Shown here in pieces: positions 9,172-17,857 of a DNA stretch of 64,000 nucleotides. How positions within the stretch are numbered: position 1 is the first letter of the stretch; the number at the start of each line of letters is the position of its first letter. The notes below the pieces were generated by a model. It was not told the DNA's origin, searched no databases, and saw nothing but the letters and a program-made list of their open reading frames with translations. Location of the stretch: assembly GCA_020635035.1 (NCBI GenBank), contig JACKAO010000002.1, positions 124,001 to 188,000 of the forward strand, in the 5' to 3' direction. The translations under genes were made by a program, and so were the position numbers. This DNA comes from Calditrichia bacterium. Its GTDB lineage: Bacteria > Calditrichota > Calditrichia > Calditrichales > J004.

Positions 9172-9453
9172 ATGGATTTGTTATTTTTATTCTTTTTATT
9201 TTGTTGTTCTATATTTTTCATCCTGAAGTTTGAAAAATTTACAAAAGATGAAGTAAACATTCACTTTATTCATCCTTTCAAATTTTTAAAGAATGCAGAT
9301 CTTTCAGATAAACGCTCATTTTATGTAAAACGTTTTCAGGATTCCGAGAATCTGTTATTGGTTGCCCAGGCCAATTGCATTAAAGATTTTAATATAAACA
9401 GCATTCAATCCTTAAAATTCCAATCCAACCTTCCCGACAACGCAAAAAATTAA
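9172..9453 (+). CDS. Small hypothetical protein, N-terminal membrane anchor
   Basis: A possible 93-residue protein with one hydrophobic helix (about residues 2-18, MDLLFLFFLFCCSIFFIL). A polar, basic tail follows, with no family I recognise. AAGGAAGGA at 9154-9162 sits nine bases before ATG 9172, which supports translation. Another ATG at 9165 in a different frame gives only 22 codons. No homology can be judged here, so it may be lineage-specific or not a gene. Confidence 0.45.
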   Translation: MDLLFLFFLFCCSIFFILKFEKFTKDEVNIHFIHPFKFLKNADLSDKRSFYVKRFQDSENLLLVAQANCIKDFNINSIQSLKFQSNLPDNAKN

Positions 9454-9538
9454 CTATAGTATTTAATCGCTCATGTCTCAAAAATTGGTTTAATCATCCA
9501 AAAAGTTTATTTTACATCTTTTATTTTAACAGGTGTAA

Positions 9539-10399
9539 ATGCTAAAAAAATTTATCTTTCTGTTTCTGTTCAATACTCTTCTTTTTAGCCAGACTATCAG
9601 CTATAATCCGCAATACAACAATTTTAATCAGGGGATTGACTGGCAGCGTTCGTTAATATCAGGCGGTTTGGTTGCTATGAGTGTAATAACAATTTATCAT
9701 GCCGGCAAACCTATTTATTATAATGAAGCACGCAGTTCTTTTCATTTTACAAGGAATAGTCGTAATGAGCTCGAATTATTCGATAACGGGCACCGCGGAA
9801 TGGATAAATTCGGTCATATTTTTTCAACAAGCCTGTTTGCTCAAAACATTTATTTTTTATCACGCTGGAGCGGGCTGGATAATAAACAGTCATCATGGAC
9901 TTCCTTTTTATTAGCAACATCCATTATGGGTGCAATGGAAATACACGATGCGTATTATAAACGCTGGGGATTTACTGTCGGTGATTTTATTGCCAATTTA
10001 AGCGGAGCTGCGTTTCTTGTCGGGCAATATAATTCCCCATTTTTAAGAAATTTTGATTATAAAATGAGTTATAATTTTACCCGTAAAGCCGCTGAAGAAG
10101 CGGTAATTGAAAGCTATCCCAACATGACGTTTTGGCTAACTGCCAATCCATCGGGTCTATTTGAGAATGATTTGCCGGATTGGTTCCCTGATTGGCTTAA
10201 TATTGCTATTGGGGTCAGTACAACCCAGCGCTATCCGCATAAACGCGAGTTACTTATTGGCCTGGATTACAATCTTAAACGAATTAAATCAGACTCACCT
10301 TTTATAAGACATCTGATTGTATTACTGGACCGCTATAAACTTCCTGCACCTGCCATAAGACTGGCACCCGGATTTATCGGCTATGGATTGTATTTTTAA
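9539..10399 (+). CDS. DUF2279 family protein, exported
   Basis: A 286-residue protein with a signal peptide (MLKKFIFLFLFNTLLFSQ). The middle matches DUF2279-type proteins: GHRGMDKFGHIFSTSL, GAMEIHDAYYKRWGFTVGDFIANLSGA, with alternating hydrophobic stretches. The C-terminus is beta-rich and ends in YGLYF, a terminal aromatic as in outer-membrane-associated proteins. The function of this family is unknown. AGGTG just upstream of the ATG supports the start. It is convergent with the MBL-fold gene, overlapping it by four bases. Confidence 0.75.
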   Translation: MLKKFIFLFLFNTLLFSQTISYNPQYNNFNQGIDWQRSLISGGLVAMSVITIYHAGKPIYYNEARSSFHFTRNSRNELELFDNGHRGMDKFGHIFSTSLFAQNIYFLSRWSGLDNKQSSWTSFLLATSIMGAMEIHDAYYKRWGFTVGDFIANLSGAAFLVGQYNSPFLRNFDYKMSYNFTRKAAEEAVIESYPNMTFWLTANPSGLFENDLPDWFPDWLNIAIGVSTTQRYPHKRELLIGLDYNLKRIKSDSPFIRHLIVLLDRYKLPAPAIRLAPGFIGYGLYF

Positions 10400-11295
10400 A
10401 CAGTTTTCAGGTATTCGATCATACCCTTGATGCTGTTAAGTGAAAAATATTCTTCTCTTTCCTGAATATCGGGATCAAATTCTGAAAAGTATTGTAAGGA
10501 AGGGTCCCTTTCGAGAAGAGCATTAAAGATTTGTTTTTCATCAAATTGCTTGTTTGCAACCATTTCCTGACAAATATACATCCAAAGATTGAGTTGCTGT
10601 TTCGCCCGGGAAAAAAACGTATCCGGATGATTTGTATGCCCGTAATGCCCAAAACATATTTTTTCACATGGTACATCTGCCATTTTGAATAAAGAACCCT
10701 TATAAACTTCGAAGATAAATTGGGGTGGTGTCGCGACCCTTAAATAAAAATCATTATTCCATTTTACATGAACGCCGCCCACTTCTCCGGCAAAAAGAAT
10801 TTGATCCACAAGATAATTTACATGATGCGACGCATGTCCGGGGGTTGGATAAATAGCAACCGACAAGTCTTCATCAGTAATTTTTTCCGGATAAATCAAT
10901 TTTTCACGCGGAATCGCTGCGATTGGTCCGTAGGCTTTTGCAACATTACCCAGCACTTTTAATGAACCCTGCCATAATCGCTGCGGATCCATCAAATGCG
11001 GCATACCAATGGGATGGCACACGACTTTAGCATGTGGGAAATCATTCAATAACAAGCCTGTACCCCCTGCGTGATCAATATGGATATGAGTCAGGAGAAT
11101 GTAGTCGATTTTCGAAATGTTTAATTCTTTTAATGCCTGTCTTAAAACTTTTATTGTTGATGCCGGGCCCGGATCGATAACTATTGTTTTGTTATTTGAT
11201 GAATAAATCCAGGTGCTGATAAATTGCCGGAATCCCGGCAGATCCTGATCAAGATCAACAAGATATAAATTGTTTTTTATTTCATGAATAGCCAT
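10396..11295 (-). CDS. MBL-fold metallohydrolase
   Basis: A 299-residue metallo-beta-lactamase-fold hydrolase. The metal motif HxHxDH is at 70-75 (THIHIDHAGG). Further ligands are likely in TPGHASHH and in the FGHYGH segment. The C-terminal region is helical. Family members hydrolyse diverse substrates (thioesters, lactones, phosphodiesters); the substrate here cannot be inferred. It is probably cytoplasmic, as no signal peptide is seen. It is divergent from the sua5-like gene. Confidence 0.88.
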   Translation of the reverse strand: MAIHEIKNNLYLVDLDQDLPGFRQFISTWIYSSNNKTIVIDPGPASTIKVLRQALKELNISKIDYILLTHIHIDHAGGTGLLLNDFPHAKVVCHPIGMPHLMDPQRLWQGSLKVLGNVAKAYGPIAAIPREKLIYPEKITDEDLSVAIYPTPGHASHHVNYLVDQILFAGEVGGVHVKWNNDFYLRVATPPQFIFEVYKGSLFKMADVPCEKICFGHYGHTNHPDTFFSRAKQQLNLWMYICQEMVANKQFDEKQIFNALLERDPSLQYFSEFDPDIQEREEYFSLNSIKGMIEYLKTV

Positions 11296-11424
11296 GGTTT
11301 TAAATATATTTTGCTGTGTTTATATGTGCAATAGTCATTTATGGTATCCGGATGTGATATCTAATCGTGTTTGATTTAATCCGGTTAAGCTCTAAATTAC
11401 AGCCGTTTAAAATGGATAAATTTT

Positions 11425-12045
11425 ATGGCAGCGGAAGTAATACCAGTACATATTGATACACCCAATAAGCGGACTGTTAAATATGCAGCGGATATAATTA
11501 AAGAAGGTGGTGTTATTGTTTATCCCACCGATACAATCTATGGATTAGGTGCAAACTTATATGATAAACGCGCCATGCAGCGTATCCTGCGAATAAAAAA
11601 CCAGAAATCAAATAAGCCGTTAAGTTTTATCCTGCCAGACCTGAAAGATATTGCCACTTATGCGAATGTTCAGGATTTTGCCTATAAAATTATGCGCAAG
11701 GTAACCCCCGGTTCTTATACATTTGTTTTAAATGCCACCAAAGAAGTCCCCAAATTATTACTGCATAACCGCAAAACAGTTGGGATTCGCATCCCTGATG
11801 CACCGCTTGCATTAATGCTTGTTGAAGAGCTTGGCCATCCATTGCTGAGCACCAGTGTCCCGCAAGGTGATGAAGGATATCATACCGATCCTGAAGATAT
11901 TGCTGAAAAATACGGTCATGAAATTGATTTAATTTTAGATGCCGGCATTTTATTTAATAATCCATCAACAATTGTGGATTTTACAAACGACCGAGTAGAA
12001 ATACTCCGTGAAGGCGCCGGCAGCATTGATGCTTTGAATTACTGA
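11425..12045 (+). CDS. Sua5/YciO/YrdC family, probable threonylcarbamoyl-AMP synthase
   Basis: A 206-residue YrdC-fold protein. The signature region is GGVIVYPTDTIYGLGANLYDK (about 30-50), followed by RIKNQKSNKPLSFIL and TPGSYTFVLNATKEVPKLL, with KTVGIRIPDAP later. YrdC/Sua5 proteins make threonylcarbamoyl-AMP from threonine, bicarbonate and ATP for tRNA t6A37. The YciO subgroup is similar and less well understood, and the KTVGIRIP/LL form can belong to either. No strong Shine-Dalgarno is seen. The next gene is a RAYT. Confidence 0.82.
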   Translation: MAAEVIPVHIDTPNKRTVKYAADIIKEGGVIVYPTDTIYGLGANLYDKRAMQRILRIKNQKSNKPLSFILPDLKDIATYANVQDFAYKIMRKVTPGSYTFVLNATKEVPKLLLHNRKTVGIRIPDAPLALMLVEELGHPLLSTSVPQGDEGYHTDPEDIAEKYGHEIDLILDAGILFNNPSTIVDFTNDRVEILREGAGSIDALNY

Positions 12046-12085
12046 AGTTGTGCAGATCTAAGCTAAATTTCTACTCAATTAAAAA

Positions 12086-12754
12086 ATGACTGAATTGTAT
12101 AAAAATACATACCGTATTCCGTCTGCGCGTTTACGATCCTGGGATTATGCATCACCGAGAGCATATTTTATAACAATCTGCACACATAATCGTGTCCATT
12201 GGTTTGGGAAAATTGAAAATGCTAGAATGGTTTTATCAAGGCTTGGTTTGATTGCCGAGCAGCAATGGATGGAAATATCCGGGCATTTTAATCATGTTGA
12301 ATCGGGGCCGTTCATTATTATGCCCAACCACATACATGGTATTTTAATTTTAAATGATTCTGTTAGAGGCGCAATTCATCGCGACTCAATAACCACAAAA
12401 GAAATCAAAAGCAACTCCCTTTCTCACGACTCATTTAATGGTCTCAAAAACAAAGGAGATGTTCTTTCAGATACTACAAATCATTCAGACGCGGTGAACC
12501 GCGTCTCTACAATGGGCGGTGGTGTAACGGGTGATAAAAATCCAATGTTACATGATTCTGTTTCGAAAATTATTCGCTGGTATAAAGGTAAATGTACATA
12601 CAAAATACGCAAATCAATTCCGGATATATCTTTTCAATGGCAGTCACGGTTTTATGACCATATAATTCGTGACGAACAGGATTTTAACCGGATATCCGAA
12701 TATATTGTTAACAATCCGGCCCAATGGGAAGACGATAAATATTTTTCAAAATAA
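12086..12754 (+). CDS. REP-associated tyrosine transposase (RAYT, IS200-like Y1 fold)
   Basis: A 222-residue HUH-type single-strand transposase. AYFITICTHNR is near residue 26. The metal-binding HxH is at 82-84 (MPNHIHGI). The C-terminal helix IIRWYKGKCTY (162-172) holds candidate catalytic Tyr residues (Y166 or Y172). The ending EYIVNNPAQWEDD is typical of RAYTs. Residues about 91-150 form a low-complexity insert between the HUH core and the Tyr helix. Its DNA contains two REP-like palindromes, one encoding DAVNRVST. RAYTs mobilise or maintain REP sequences, and similar palindromes sit directly downstream. Confidence 0.9.
   Translation: MTELYKNTYRIPSARLRSWDYASPRAYFITICTHNRVHWFGKIENARMVLSRLGLIAEQQWMEISGHFNHVESGPFIIMPNHIHGILILNDSVRGAIHRDSITTKEIKSNSLSHDSFNGLKNKGDVLSDTTNHSDAVNRVSTMGGGVTGDKNPMLHDSVSKIIRWYKGKCTYKIRKSIPDISFQWQSRFYDHIIRDEQDFNRISEYIVNNPAQWEDDKYFSK
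12366..12387. repeat. Degenerate REP-like palindrome inside the RAYT gene
   Basis: GAGGCGCAATTCATCGCGACTC is an imperfect palindrome with arms GAGgCGC and GCGaCTC. It resembles the REP-like sequences at 12487 and 12788 (GAGACGNG type) and falls in the extra segment of the RAYT coding region. Divergence makes this the weakest of the copies. Confidence 0.4.
12487..12506. repeat. REP-like palindrome inside the RAYT gene
   Basis: AGACGCGGTGAACCGCGTCT is a near-perfect palindrome followed by CTACAA. The right arm plus flank, CGTCTCTACAA, is shared almost exactly with the downstream copy at 12788-12811 (CACGTCTCTACAA). It lies in frame and encodes part of DAVNRVSTMG. Confidence 0.7.
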
Positions 12755-12759
12755 AACCC

Positions 12760-12811
12760 GTAGAGACACGATAAAACACACCTTATCAGACGTGATAAAT
12801 CACGTCTCTAC
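12760..12811. repeat. REP-like element downstream of the RAYT
   Basis: GTAGAGAC (12760-12767) and GTCTCTAC (12804-12811) form outer arms. Within the right side, AGACGTGAT-AA-ATCACGTCT (12788-12807) is a perfect hairpin. It begins six bases after the RAYT stop codon. Close RAYT/REP linkage is the norm for this family, so this is the likely substrate sequence. The same structure could also help terminate the RAYT transcript. Confidence 0.7.
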
Positions 12812-12838
12812 AACGCCATATGCATAATGACCAGATAG

Positions 12839-13000
12839 CATGTTGATCCTGAATTGATTGATGAAAATAAAAAACCGGGTATATATTCTAAAATTATTGA
12901 TTTTAATGCTTTGGCTGCGGGCATCTATTTTATTAAGATGAGATTTGTTACACCCTCCGGAAATTATATTTACTCATCCAAAGCCCTACTGATTAAATAA
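12839..13000 (+). pseudogene. Remnant of a secreted protein's C-terminal sorting domain
   Basis: An open frame without a start codon reads about 53 codons ending LAAGIYFIKMRF, then a short turn, then SSKALLIK and TAA at 12998-13000. The pattern GIYF-(I/L)-(K/R)-M...K-x-x-L-(I/V)-K is the terminal strand pair of T9SS type A-like sorting domains, as at the end of the M28 peptidase at 51718. A stop codon at 12836 and the REP-like element cut off the rest. It is best read as debris left after a deletion or insertion next to the RAYT. Confidence 0.6.
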
Positions 13001-13084
13001 TTTCAACTTGATTGGACCCAAAATATTGAAAAAATCAAATAGCTTTTAAAGCTCGTTTCCGTATTTAGCTTTTAACAAAAATTA

Positions 13085-13864
13085 TCAATAACTCTCACAA
13101 ATCTCATACAGCTTTTCAATGGCTGCTTTGTCCTGGCTGAACTGGCAGTCGGCTTCTCTTTTGTGGGAAAAGAATTTACCTGTAACACCTTCCTGTGCAG
13201 GATTAGTAGCCAGCCAAACAGGCGTTTCAGCACCCTTATCCGGCGGGGTTGATCCGCCAAATCCAAGATTATTGCTGAGCTGTGAATTTACATCACCCGG
13301 GTGACAGGAGTTAACGGTTATGTTGAAGGATTTTAATTTTTCCGCTTGGGCAACGGTTAACATACGGTTGGCTTGTTTGGATTGTCGGTAAGCAGAATTA
13401 TTATCATAGCGGCGTTTTTTAAATTCCAGGTCATTTAAATCAAGATTTCCTGCATAGTAGCTGGCTACATTGACCACCCTTGTGGGTGCACCCTGCTTTA
13501 AGAATTCCAACAGCTCATTTGTCAGCCACAGATAAGCCAGTACATTTGTAGCGAACTGCAGCTCAATACCTTCTGCGGACTCCAATCTTTGCCGGGGTGT
13601 TACAGCAGCGTTGTTTATCAGAACATGCAGCGGATCCTTCCAGCTTTTTACAAAATCCCGGATGGCACTTTTTAAGGACAGGTCAACCATTACATAACGA
13701 ACATTTTTGTTACCTGTTTGTCTGATAATTTCTTCGGTTACTTTTTGTGCTTTTTTTTCATCCCGTGCGGTCAGCACAACTTTAAAGTCACCGTGTTCTG
13801 CCAGTTGCCTTGCAATCGATTTTCCGATGGCGCCGGTTGCACCTGTAACAAGAGCTGTTTTCAT
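13085..13864 (-). CDS. Short-chain dehydrogenase/reductase (SDR)
   Basis: A 259-residue classical/retinol-dehydrogenase-like SDR. The cofactor motif is TGATGAIG (residues 8-15). The structural motif is NNAAV, and the catalytic YxxxK is in AYRQSKQAN, with Ser in the VVNVAS strand. The arginine and basic residues after strand 2 (LTARDEKK) suggest NADPH. The substrate is unknown. The start lies two bases after the lhgO stop, so the gene is translated from the same minus-strand transcript. Confidence 0.9.
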   Translation of the reverse strand: MKTALVTGATGAIGKSIARQLAEHGDFKVVLTARDEKKAQKVTEEIIRQTGNKNVRYVMVDLSLKSAIRDFVKSWKDPLHVLINNAAVTPRQRLESAEGIELQFATNVLAYLWLTNELLEFLKQGAPTRVVNVASYYAGNLDLNDLEFKKRRYDNNSAYRQSKQANRMLTVAQAEKLKSFNITVNSCHPGDVNSQLSNNLGFGGSTPPDKGAETPVWLATNPAQEGVTGKFFSHKREADCQFSQDKAAIEKLYEICESY

Positions 13865-13866
13865 AA

Positions 13867-15081
13867 TTATGCCAGGTCAAAATTTTTAACGGCCATATCG
13901 GCAATCGTTCCGCCAATACTTAAAGATGCCGTTGCAGCAGGCGAAGGCGCATTTAATACATGAATCATATTCGGCCTTTCGATGATTCTGAAATCATCCA
14001 GCAGTTTCCCATTCATCCCTAAAGCCTGTGCACGAACACCGGAACCGGCAGCCTGAACATCATTTTCCGTTACTTCAGGGATTAGCTTCTGAAGGGCGCT
14101 CACAAATGCTTTTTTACTGTATGACCGGTAAAATTCTCCAAGGCTGATATAGCCGTATCTCAGAGCCAGCATCCAGAATCCCGGATACATAAATGTTTCA
14201 AGTGAATCCTTAAAACTAATATCACTTTTCTTATATCCTTCGCGTTTAAATGCAAGGACTGCATTCGGGCCGGCTTCAATCCCGCCGTGAATCATTCGGG
14301 TAAAATGCACACCTAAAAAGGGAAATTTGGGATCAGGAACCGGATAGATCAGATTTTTTACCAGGTATTCCTTTTCAGGAATAAGCTCATAATATTCACC
14401 ACGGAATGGTACAATCTTTAATCCCGGATTGATACCGCATTTTTTGGCAACCCGATCCGAATAAAGTCCTGCGCAGTTAATAATATTCCTGGTTTCAAAT
14501 TCCCCCTGTGAAGTTTTTACCACAAGTGGATTTTGGTGTTTTAAACCAAGAAATTTGGTGTCTAATGAAATCTCCCCATCGTTGCGGTTGATATGCCATT
14601 GGTAAGCTTTGCTTACATCCATATAGTCCACAATGCCCGTTTCTGGCACCAGGAGTGCTGCTACCCCATTAACATGTGGTTCATATTCACGCATCTCTTC
14701 AGCGGATAACCGTTTTAATCCTTTAAGCTGATTTTCAATGCCGCGTTTATGCAGGCGGTTAAGCATTTTTATTTCCGCCTTATCCGTAGCAACAACAAGC
14801 TTACCGCATCGTTCATGTTTGATCAGGTTATTTTCACAGAACATGTACAGTTCATTTCTTCCGGCCACACAATTTTGTGCCTTTAATGATCCCGGCGCGT
14901 AATAAAGTCCGGAATGTATCACACCGCTGTTGTTACCGGTCTGGTGACTGGCAATTTCGTTTTCCGTTTCAATAACCAGGATTTTCAGATTCAGGCTATT
15001 GTTACGGGCCAGCTTCATTGCAGTAGCCAGACCAACAATTCCGGCGCCAATTATGATTATGTCGTATACTTTTGAATTCAT
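13867..15081 (-). CDS. lhgO: L-2-hydroxyglutarate oxidase/dehydrogenase
   Basis: A 404-residue FAD-dependent oxidoreductase of the DAO fold. The dinucleotide-binding motif is DIIIIGAGIVGLATAMKLAR (residues 7-26). LhgO-type features are SHQTGNNSGVIHSGLYYAPGS, NCAGLYSDRVAKKCG, VPFRGEYYEL, PFLGVHFTRMIHGGIEAGPNA and the C-terminal NAPSPAATASLSIGG. It oxidises L-2-hydroxyglutarate to 2-oxoglutarate, feeding electrons to the membrane quinone pool (here probably menaquinone). It lies between holB and the SDR gene on one strand, with gaps of 12 and 2 bases. Confidence 0.92.
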   Translation of the reverse strand: MNSKVYDIIIIGAGIVGLATAMKLARNNSLNLKILVIETENEIASHQTGNNSGVIHSGLYYAPGSLKAQNCVAGRNELYMFCENNLIKHERCGKLVVATDKAEIKMLNRLHKRGIENQLKGLKRLSAEEMREYEPHVNGVAALLVPETGIVDYMDVSKAYQWHINRNDGEISLDTKFLGLKHQNPLVVKTSQGEFETRNIINCAGLYSDRVAKKCGINPGLKIVPFRGEYYELIPEKEYLVKNLIYPVPDPKFPFLGVHFTRMIHGGIEAGPNAVLAFKREGYKKSDISFKDSLETFMYPGFWMLALRYGYISLGEFYRSYSKKAFVSALQKLIPEVTENDVQAAGSGVRAQALGMNGKLLDDFRIIERPNMIHVLNAPSPAATASLSIGGTIADMAVKNFDLA

Positions 15082-15093
15082 TCTTTTTGAACT

Positions 15094-16182
15094 TTATGCC
15101 GATCTTTTAGTGATCAAAAGGTGTTTAAGATCAATAGCCAGGCTGGATAAAGTAAGTCCGCTGTTTAAATTGAATTTTATATCATTATAGGCTTTTTCGA
15201 TCAGGTTAATTATCTGTTCGTAATTGATATGTGAATAATGATCTGCAAACTTGATGATTGTTTCTTGCAGGTCGCTGTTTATCAGATTGCTTTTATCCTG
15301 CGTGATGCTATAGTTAAAAGCATCTGCCATCCATAATATTGAAATATTCAAAAAATCCAGCGCTTCATTTTTATCCCGTTTTTGGATTATTCCATCAATG
15401 ATTTCATTTATGCCAAGCCAGTTTTCAGAAGCAATTGCCCTCAAAAAATCTATGACACGCGGCCTTAAGTCGTCGCTTTCATTTTCAATGCGCTCAATGA
15501 TTTCTTCGATATTATTTTGAGCAATTCGAATCACAGCATCCATTTTTTCTGTTTGCATATGATAACGATTAAGAATTTCTTTTATTTCATCCATCGAAAG
15601 TGCCGGGAAGGAAACCGGCTGACAGCGGGAGCGGATTGTATCCAAAACCGAATCATAATCATTGGTAATAAGAATTAAAACAAGATTTGTCGGTGGTTCT
15701 TCCAACAATTTCAGAAAAGAATTTGCTGCTTCCCGCGACAGATACTCAATTCCTGAAATAATAAAAAATCTTTTTTGCGCTTCGAACGGTGCATACTTTG
15801 CTTCATTTTTTAATTCCCGGATCGTTTCAATCGGGATATTTAAATGTCCGCTCAGCGGAAGTTTTTTATAGGGATTTTTGAGTTTGTGTTTTATCAGATC
15901 CGCCAGTTTATCTTCTTTAACATTTTTAGCAGACGGAAAAACATATTTTACATCCGGATGGGCTGCATTGGCTATTTTGATGCATGGCGGACATTGCTGG
16001 CACGGTTTGGATTCTTTACTGATACAATTAAGCATTTTCGCCAGTTCAAACGCCAAAGCCGTCTTTCCCGAGCCCGCTTTTCCATAAAACAAATACGCAT
16101 GCGCCACCCGGTTATTTTCAATTACATTTTGAAAGAAACTTTTTATTTTTTGCTGTATAATAGTATTTTGAAAATAGACCAT
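15094..16182 (-). CDS. holB: DNA polymerase III clamp-loader subunit delta' (HolB-like)
   Basis: A 362-residue AAA+ clamp-loader protein. Walker A is GKAGSGKT (34-41). Zinc-binding cysteines are CQQCPPC (61-67) plus C53. The sensor helix is AANSFLKLLEEPP, and the SRC motif is IRSRCQPV. The Walker B strand is degenerate (FFIISGIEYLS, no DE pair), which argues for delta' rather than the ATPase DnaX. The C-terminal part is helical. The HolA-type delta is at 27934, so both delta and delta' are in this window. First gene of the holB-lhgO-SDR run. Confidence 0.85.
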   Translation of the reverse strand: MVYFQNTIIQQKIKSFFQNVIENNRVAHAYLFYGKAGSGKTALAFELAKMLNCISKESKPCQQCPPCIKIANAAHPDVKYVFPSAKNVKEDKLADLIKHKLKNPYKKLPLSGHLNIPIETIRELKNEAKYAPFEAQKRFFIISGIEYLSREAANSFLKLLEEPPTNLVLILITNDYDSVLDTIRSRCQPVSFPALSMDEIKEILNRYHMQTEKMDAVIRIAQNNIEEIIERIENESDDLRPRVIDFLRAIASENWLGINEIIDGIIQKRDKNEALDFLNISILWMADAFNYSITQDKSNLINSDLQETIIKFADHYSHINYEQIINLIEKAYNDIKFNLNSGLTLSSLAIDLKHLLITKRSA

Positions 16183-16339
16183 CGACTCTGATTGCTTTTC
16201 AGGTTAAGATTGAAATTTGGATAGTGAATAATGGCGAAAATTAACAAAATATGAAATTTTTCCAAAAGCAAATTGTCAAATTGATTAAAATGCCCGGCAG
16301 ATTTATCTTTACATCAGAACTGGCCCAGTCTTAAACACT

Positions 16340-17236
16340 ATGAATAATCGAAACCGTAATATTCTGATAGCGATCGTTGTATCGCTGTTATTTCATTTTG
16401 GCCTGTTTTATTTGATGGATTTCTATGACTGGCTTGTTGTTACCACTCAAAATCTGACAGAAAATATTCCCAGCGAAGTAACGGTTGTATTTCCTGAAAA
16501 CAAACCACAACCTGCTCAAAAAGAAATGTATATCGTTGATAATCAGAACGAGACGGAAGAAAAGCCTGATGATGCTAATCTTTTATCTGAAAAGAATTCC
16601 CGGGCTGCTAATCCCGGGCCTTCACAACAACTTGCAGAAAATGCCCCGCGTAGTGAAGGCAATGTGGATTTTTCTGAGCTCTCTAAACCGCCAACTGAAA
16701 AAACACCCTTTCAGCCCTATAACTACAAGCCCTTCAGCAGCGCCGCGCTTATTGGTAAACAAATTGATACAAAAAACAACGATGAAGGCATTGATAAGGT
16801 TATCAAAGAAAATGAGCAGCAGGAAAACATTCAATCCAGTGAAGGAACAAATCAGAAATATAATCAGCAAAAATTTTCAGTCGAAGAAGTAGGCGCACTC
16901 ACTTTAAGCACTTATGCGTGGGAATGGGCTCCATACATTCAGAAATTAAAAAATAAACATAAGAATGTTTGGTATGCACCGCCGGCTTACACACAGTTAG
17001 GCCTGATAAGTGGTTATACCAAAATTATATTCGAAATCGGACGGGACGGTAACCTGATTCGTGCAGATGTAATTGACCACCAGGGGCATGAATCTCTGCG
17101 TACAGCAAGCGAAGCTTCCATCAAGGCAATTTTTCCGTTTATCCCTTTGCCGGATGATTTCCCGGATGAAACACTGACCATTACAGCAACATTAATTTAT
17201 CCAGATTTAAGAAAGTACTTCGAGAAAAGGAGATAG
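16340..17236 (+). CDS. TonB-like energy transducer
   Basis: A 298-residue protein with one N-terminal membrane helix (about 8-28). A long Pro/Gln/Glu-rich periplasmic linker follows (about 45-190). The TonB/TolA-like C-terminal domain (about 210-295) contains KIIFEIGRDGNLIRADVID and ASIKAIFPFIPLPDDFPDE. It should transmit proton-motive force from ExbB/ExbD to outer-membrane receptors, or serve a Tol-like role. It is the first gene of a tight operon, with exbB starting four bases after its stop. No TonB-dependent receptor is seen in the window. Confidence 0.87.
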   Translation: MNNRNRNILIAIVVSLLFHFGLFYLMDFYDWLVVTTQNLTENIPSEVTVVFPENKPQPAQKEMYIVDNQNETEEKPDDANLLSEKNSRAANPGPSQQLAENAPRSEGNVDFSELSKPPTEKTPFQPYNYKPFSSAALIGKQIDTKNNDEGIDKVIKENEQQENIQSSEGTNQKYNQQKFSVEEVGALTLSTYAWEWAPYIQKLKNKHKNVWYAPPAYTQLGLISGYTKIIFEIGRDGNLIRADVIDHQGHESLRTASEASIKAIFPFIPLPDDFPDETLTITATLIYPDLRKYFEKRR

Positions 17237-17239
17237 TTT

Positions 17240-17854
17240 ATGCTCGAGATATTTGAACGGGGCGGCATCATGATGTACCCGCTGGTCGCGGCATCAGTAA
17301 TAGCATTGGTTTTCGTAGTTGAAAGGGCTATAGCACTGCGTAAAAGAAAAGTGTTGATCCCGGAAATTTTATCGGTAGTTGAAAATTTTTCATCATCAAA
17401 AGATGTGGAATTTGCCAGGAATGTCTGTTCAAAATACAAAGGGGCTCTTTCCAGTCTTATAAAAATTGCTTTGGACAATTATCATCTGCCTAAAAATGAA
17501 GTGCGTGAATTACTGGAAGACCAGGGAAGACAGGATATACGCGATCTTGAAAAGGGTCTGGGTGTTTTGGAAACAATTGCAGCCATAGCACCGCTGCTTG
17601 GATTACTCGGTACTGTTTTAGGTATGATAAGGGTTTTCGCTGTAATTAAAGATCAGGGAATAGGCCAGACAGCTGCCCTTTCCGGTGGTATTTCTGAAGC
17701 ATTGTTAACGACAGTTGTAGGGCTGTTCATCGGTATTCCTGTTTTGATTGCCTATAATTATTTTACCAACAAATCCGAAAGTCTTATACTGGATATTGAA
17801 AAACATGCCAATAGCCTGATCCAGAAAATTCATAATATAAAAACAACCGATTAA
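17240..17854 (+). CDS. exbB: MotA/TolQ/ExbB proton channel protein
   Basis: A 204-residue inner-membrane protein with three helices. The N-terminal one is at about 10-30 (GGIMMYPLVAASVIALVFVVERA). The family-typical pair is LETIAAIAPLLGLLGTVLGMI and GGISEALLTTVVGLFIGIPVLIAYNYF. The proline and small-residue pattern matches ExbB/TolQ channels that form a stator with ExbD. It is encoded between the TonB-like and ExbD genes with 3-base gaps. GAAAAGGAG at the end of tonB acts as its ribosome binding site. Confidence 0.93.
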   Translation: MLEIFERGGIMMYPLVAASVIALVFVVERAIALRKRKVLIPEILSVVENFSSSKDVEFARNVCSKYKGALSSLIKIALDNYHLPKNEVRELLEDQGRQDIRDLEKGLGVLETIAAIAPLLGLLGTVLGMIRVFAVIKDQGIGQTAALSGGISEALLTTVVGLFIGIPVLIAYNYFTNKSESLILDIEKHANSLIQKIHNIKTTD

Positions 17855-17857
17855 ACT

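Noticed and set aside
9165..9233. Alternative 22-codon hydrophobic ORF overlapping the 93-residue hypothetical gene
   Set aside because: The AAGGAAGGA site is only two bases from its ATG, too close for initiation, and fits the ATG at 9172.
13027..13080. Short palindrome AGCTTTTAAAGCT after the remnant gene
   Set aside because: The stem is AT-rich and lacks a T tract or link to a gene; chance is likely.
15094..16182. Annotation as DnaX (gamma/tau) instead of delta'
   Set aside because: Walker B lacks the DE pair and the length is short for DnaX, so delta' fits better despite the Walker A and zinc cysteines.
16485..16892. 135-codon open frame overlapping the tonB-like gene in another frame
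   Set aside because: The tonB frame has helix, linker and TonB domain in order; this frame is Lys/Ser-rich low-complexity read-through of the linker.
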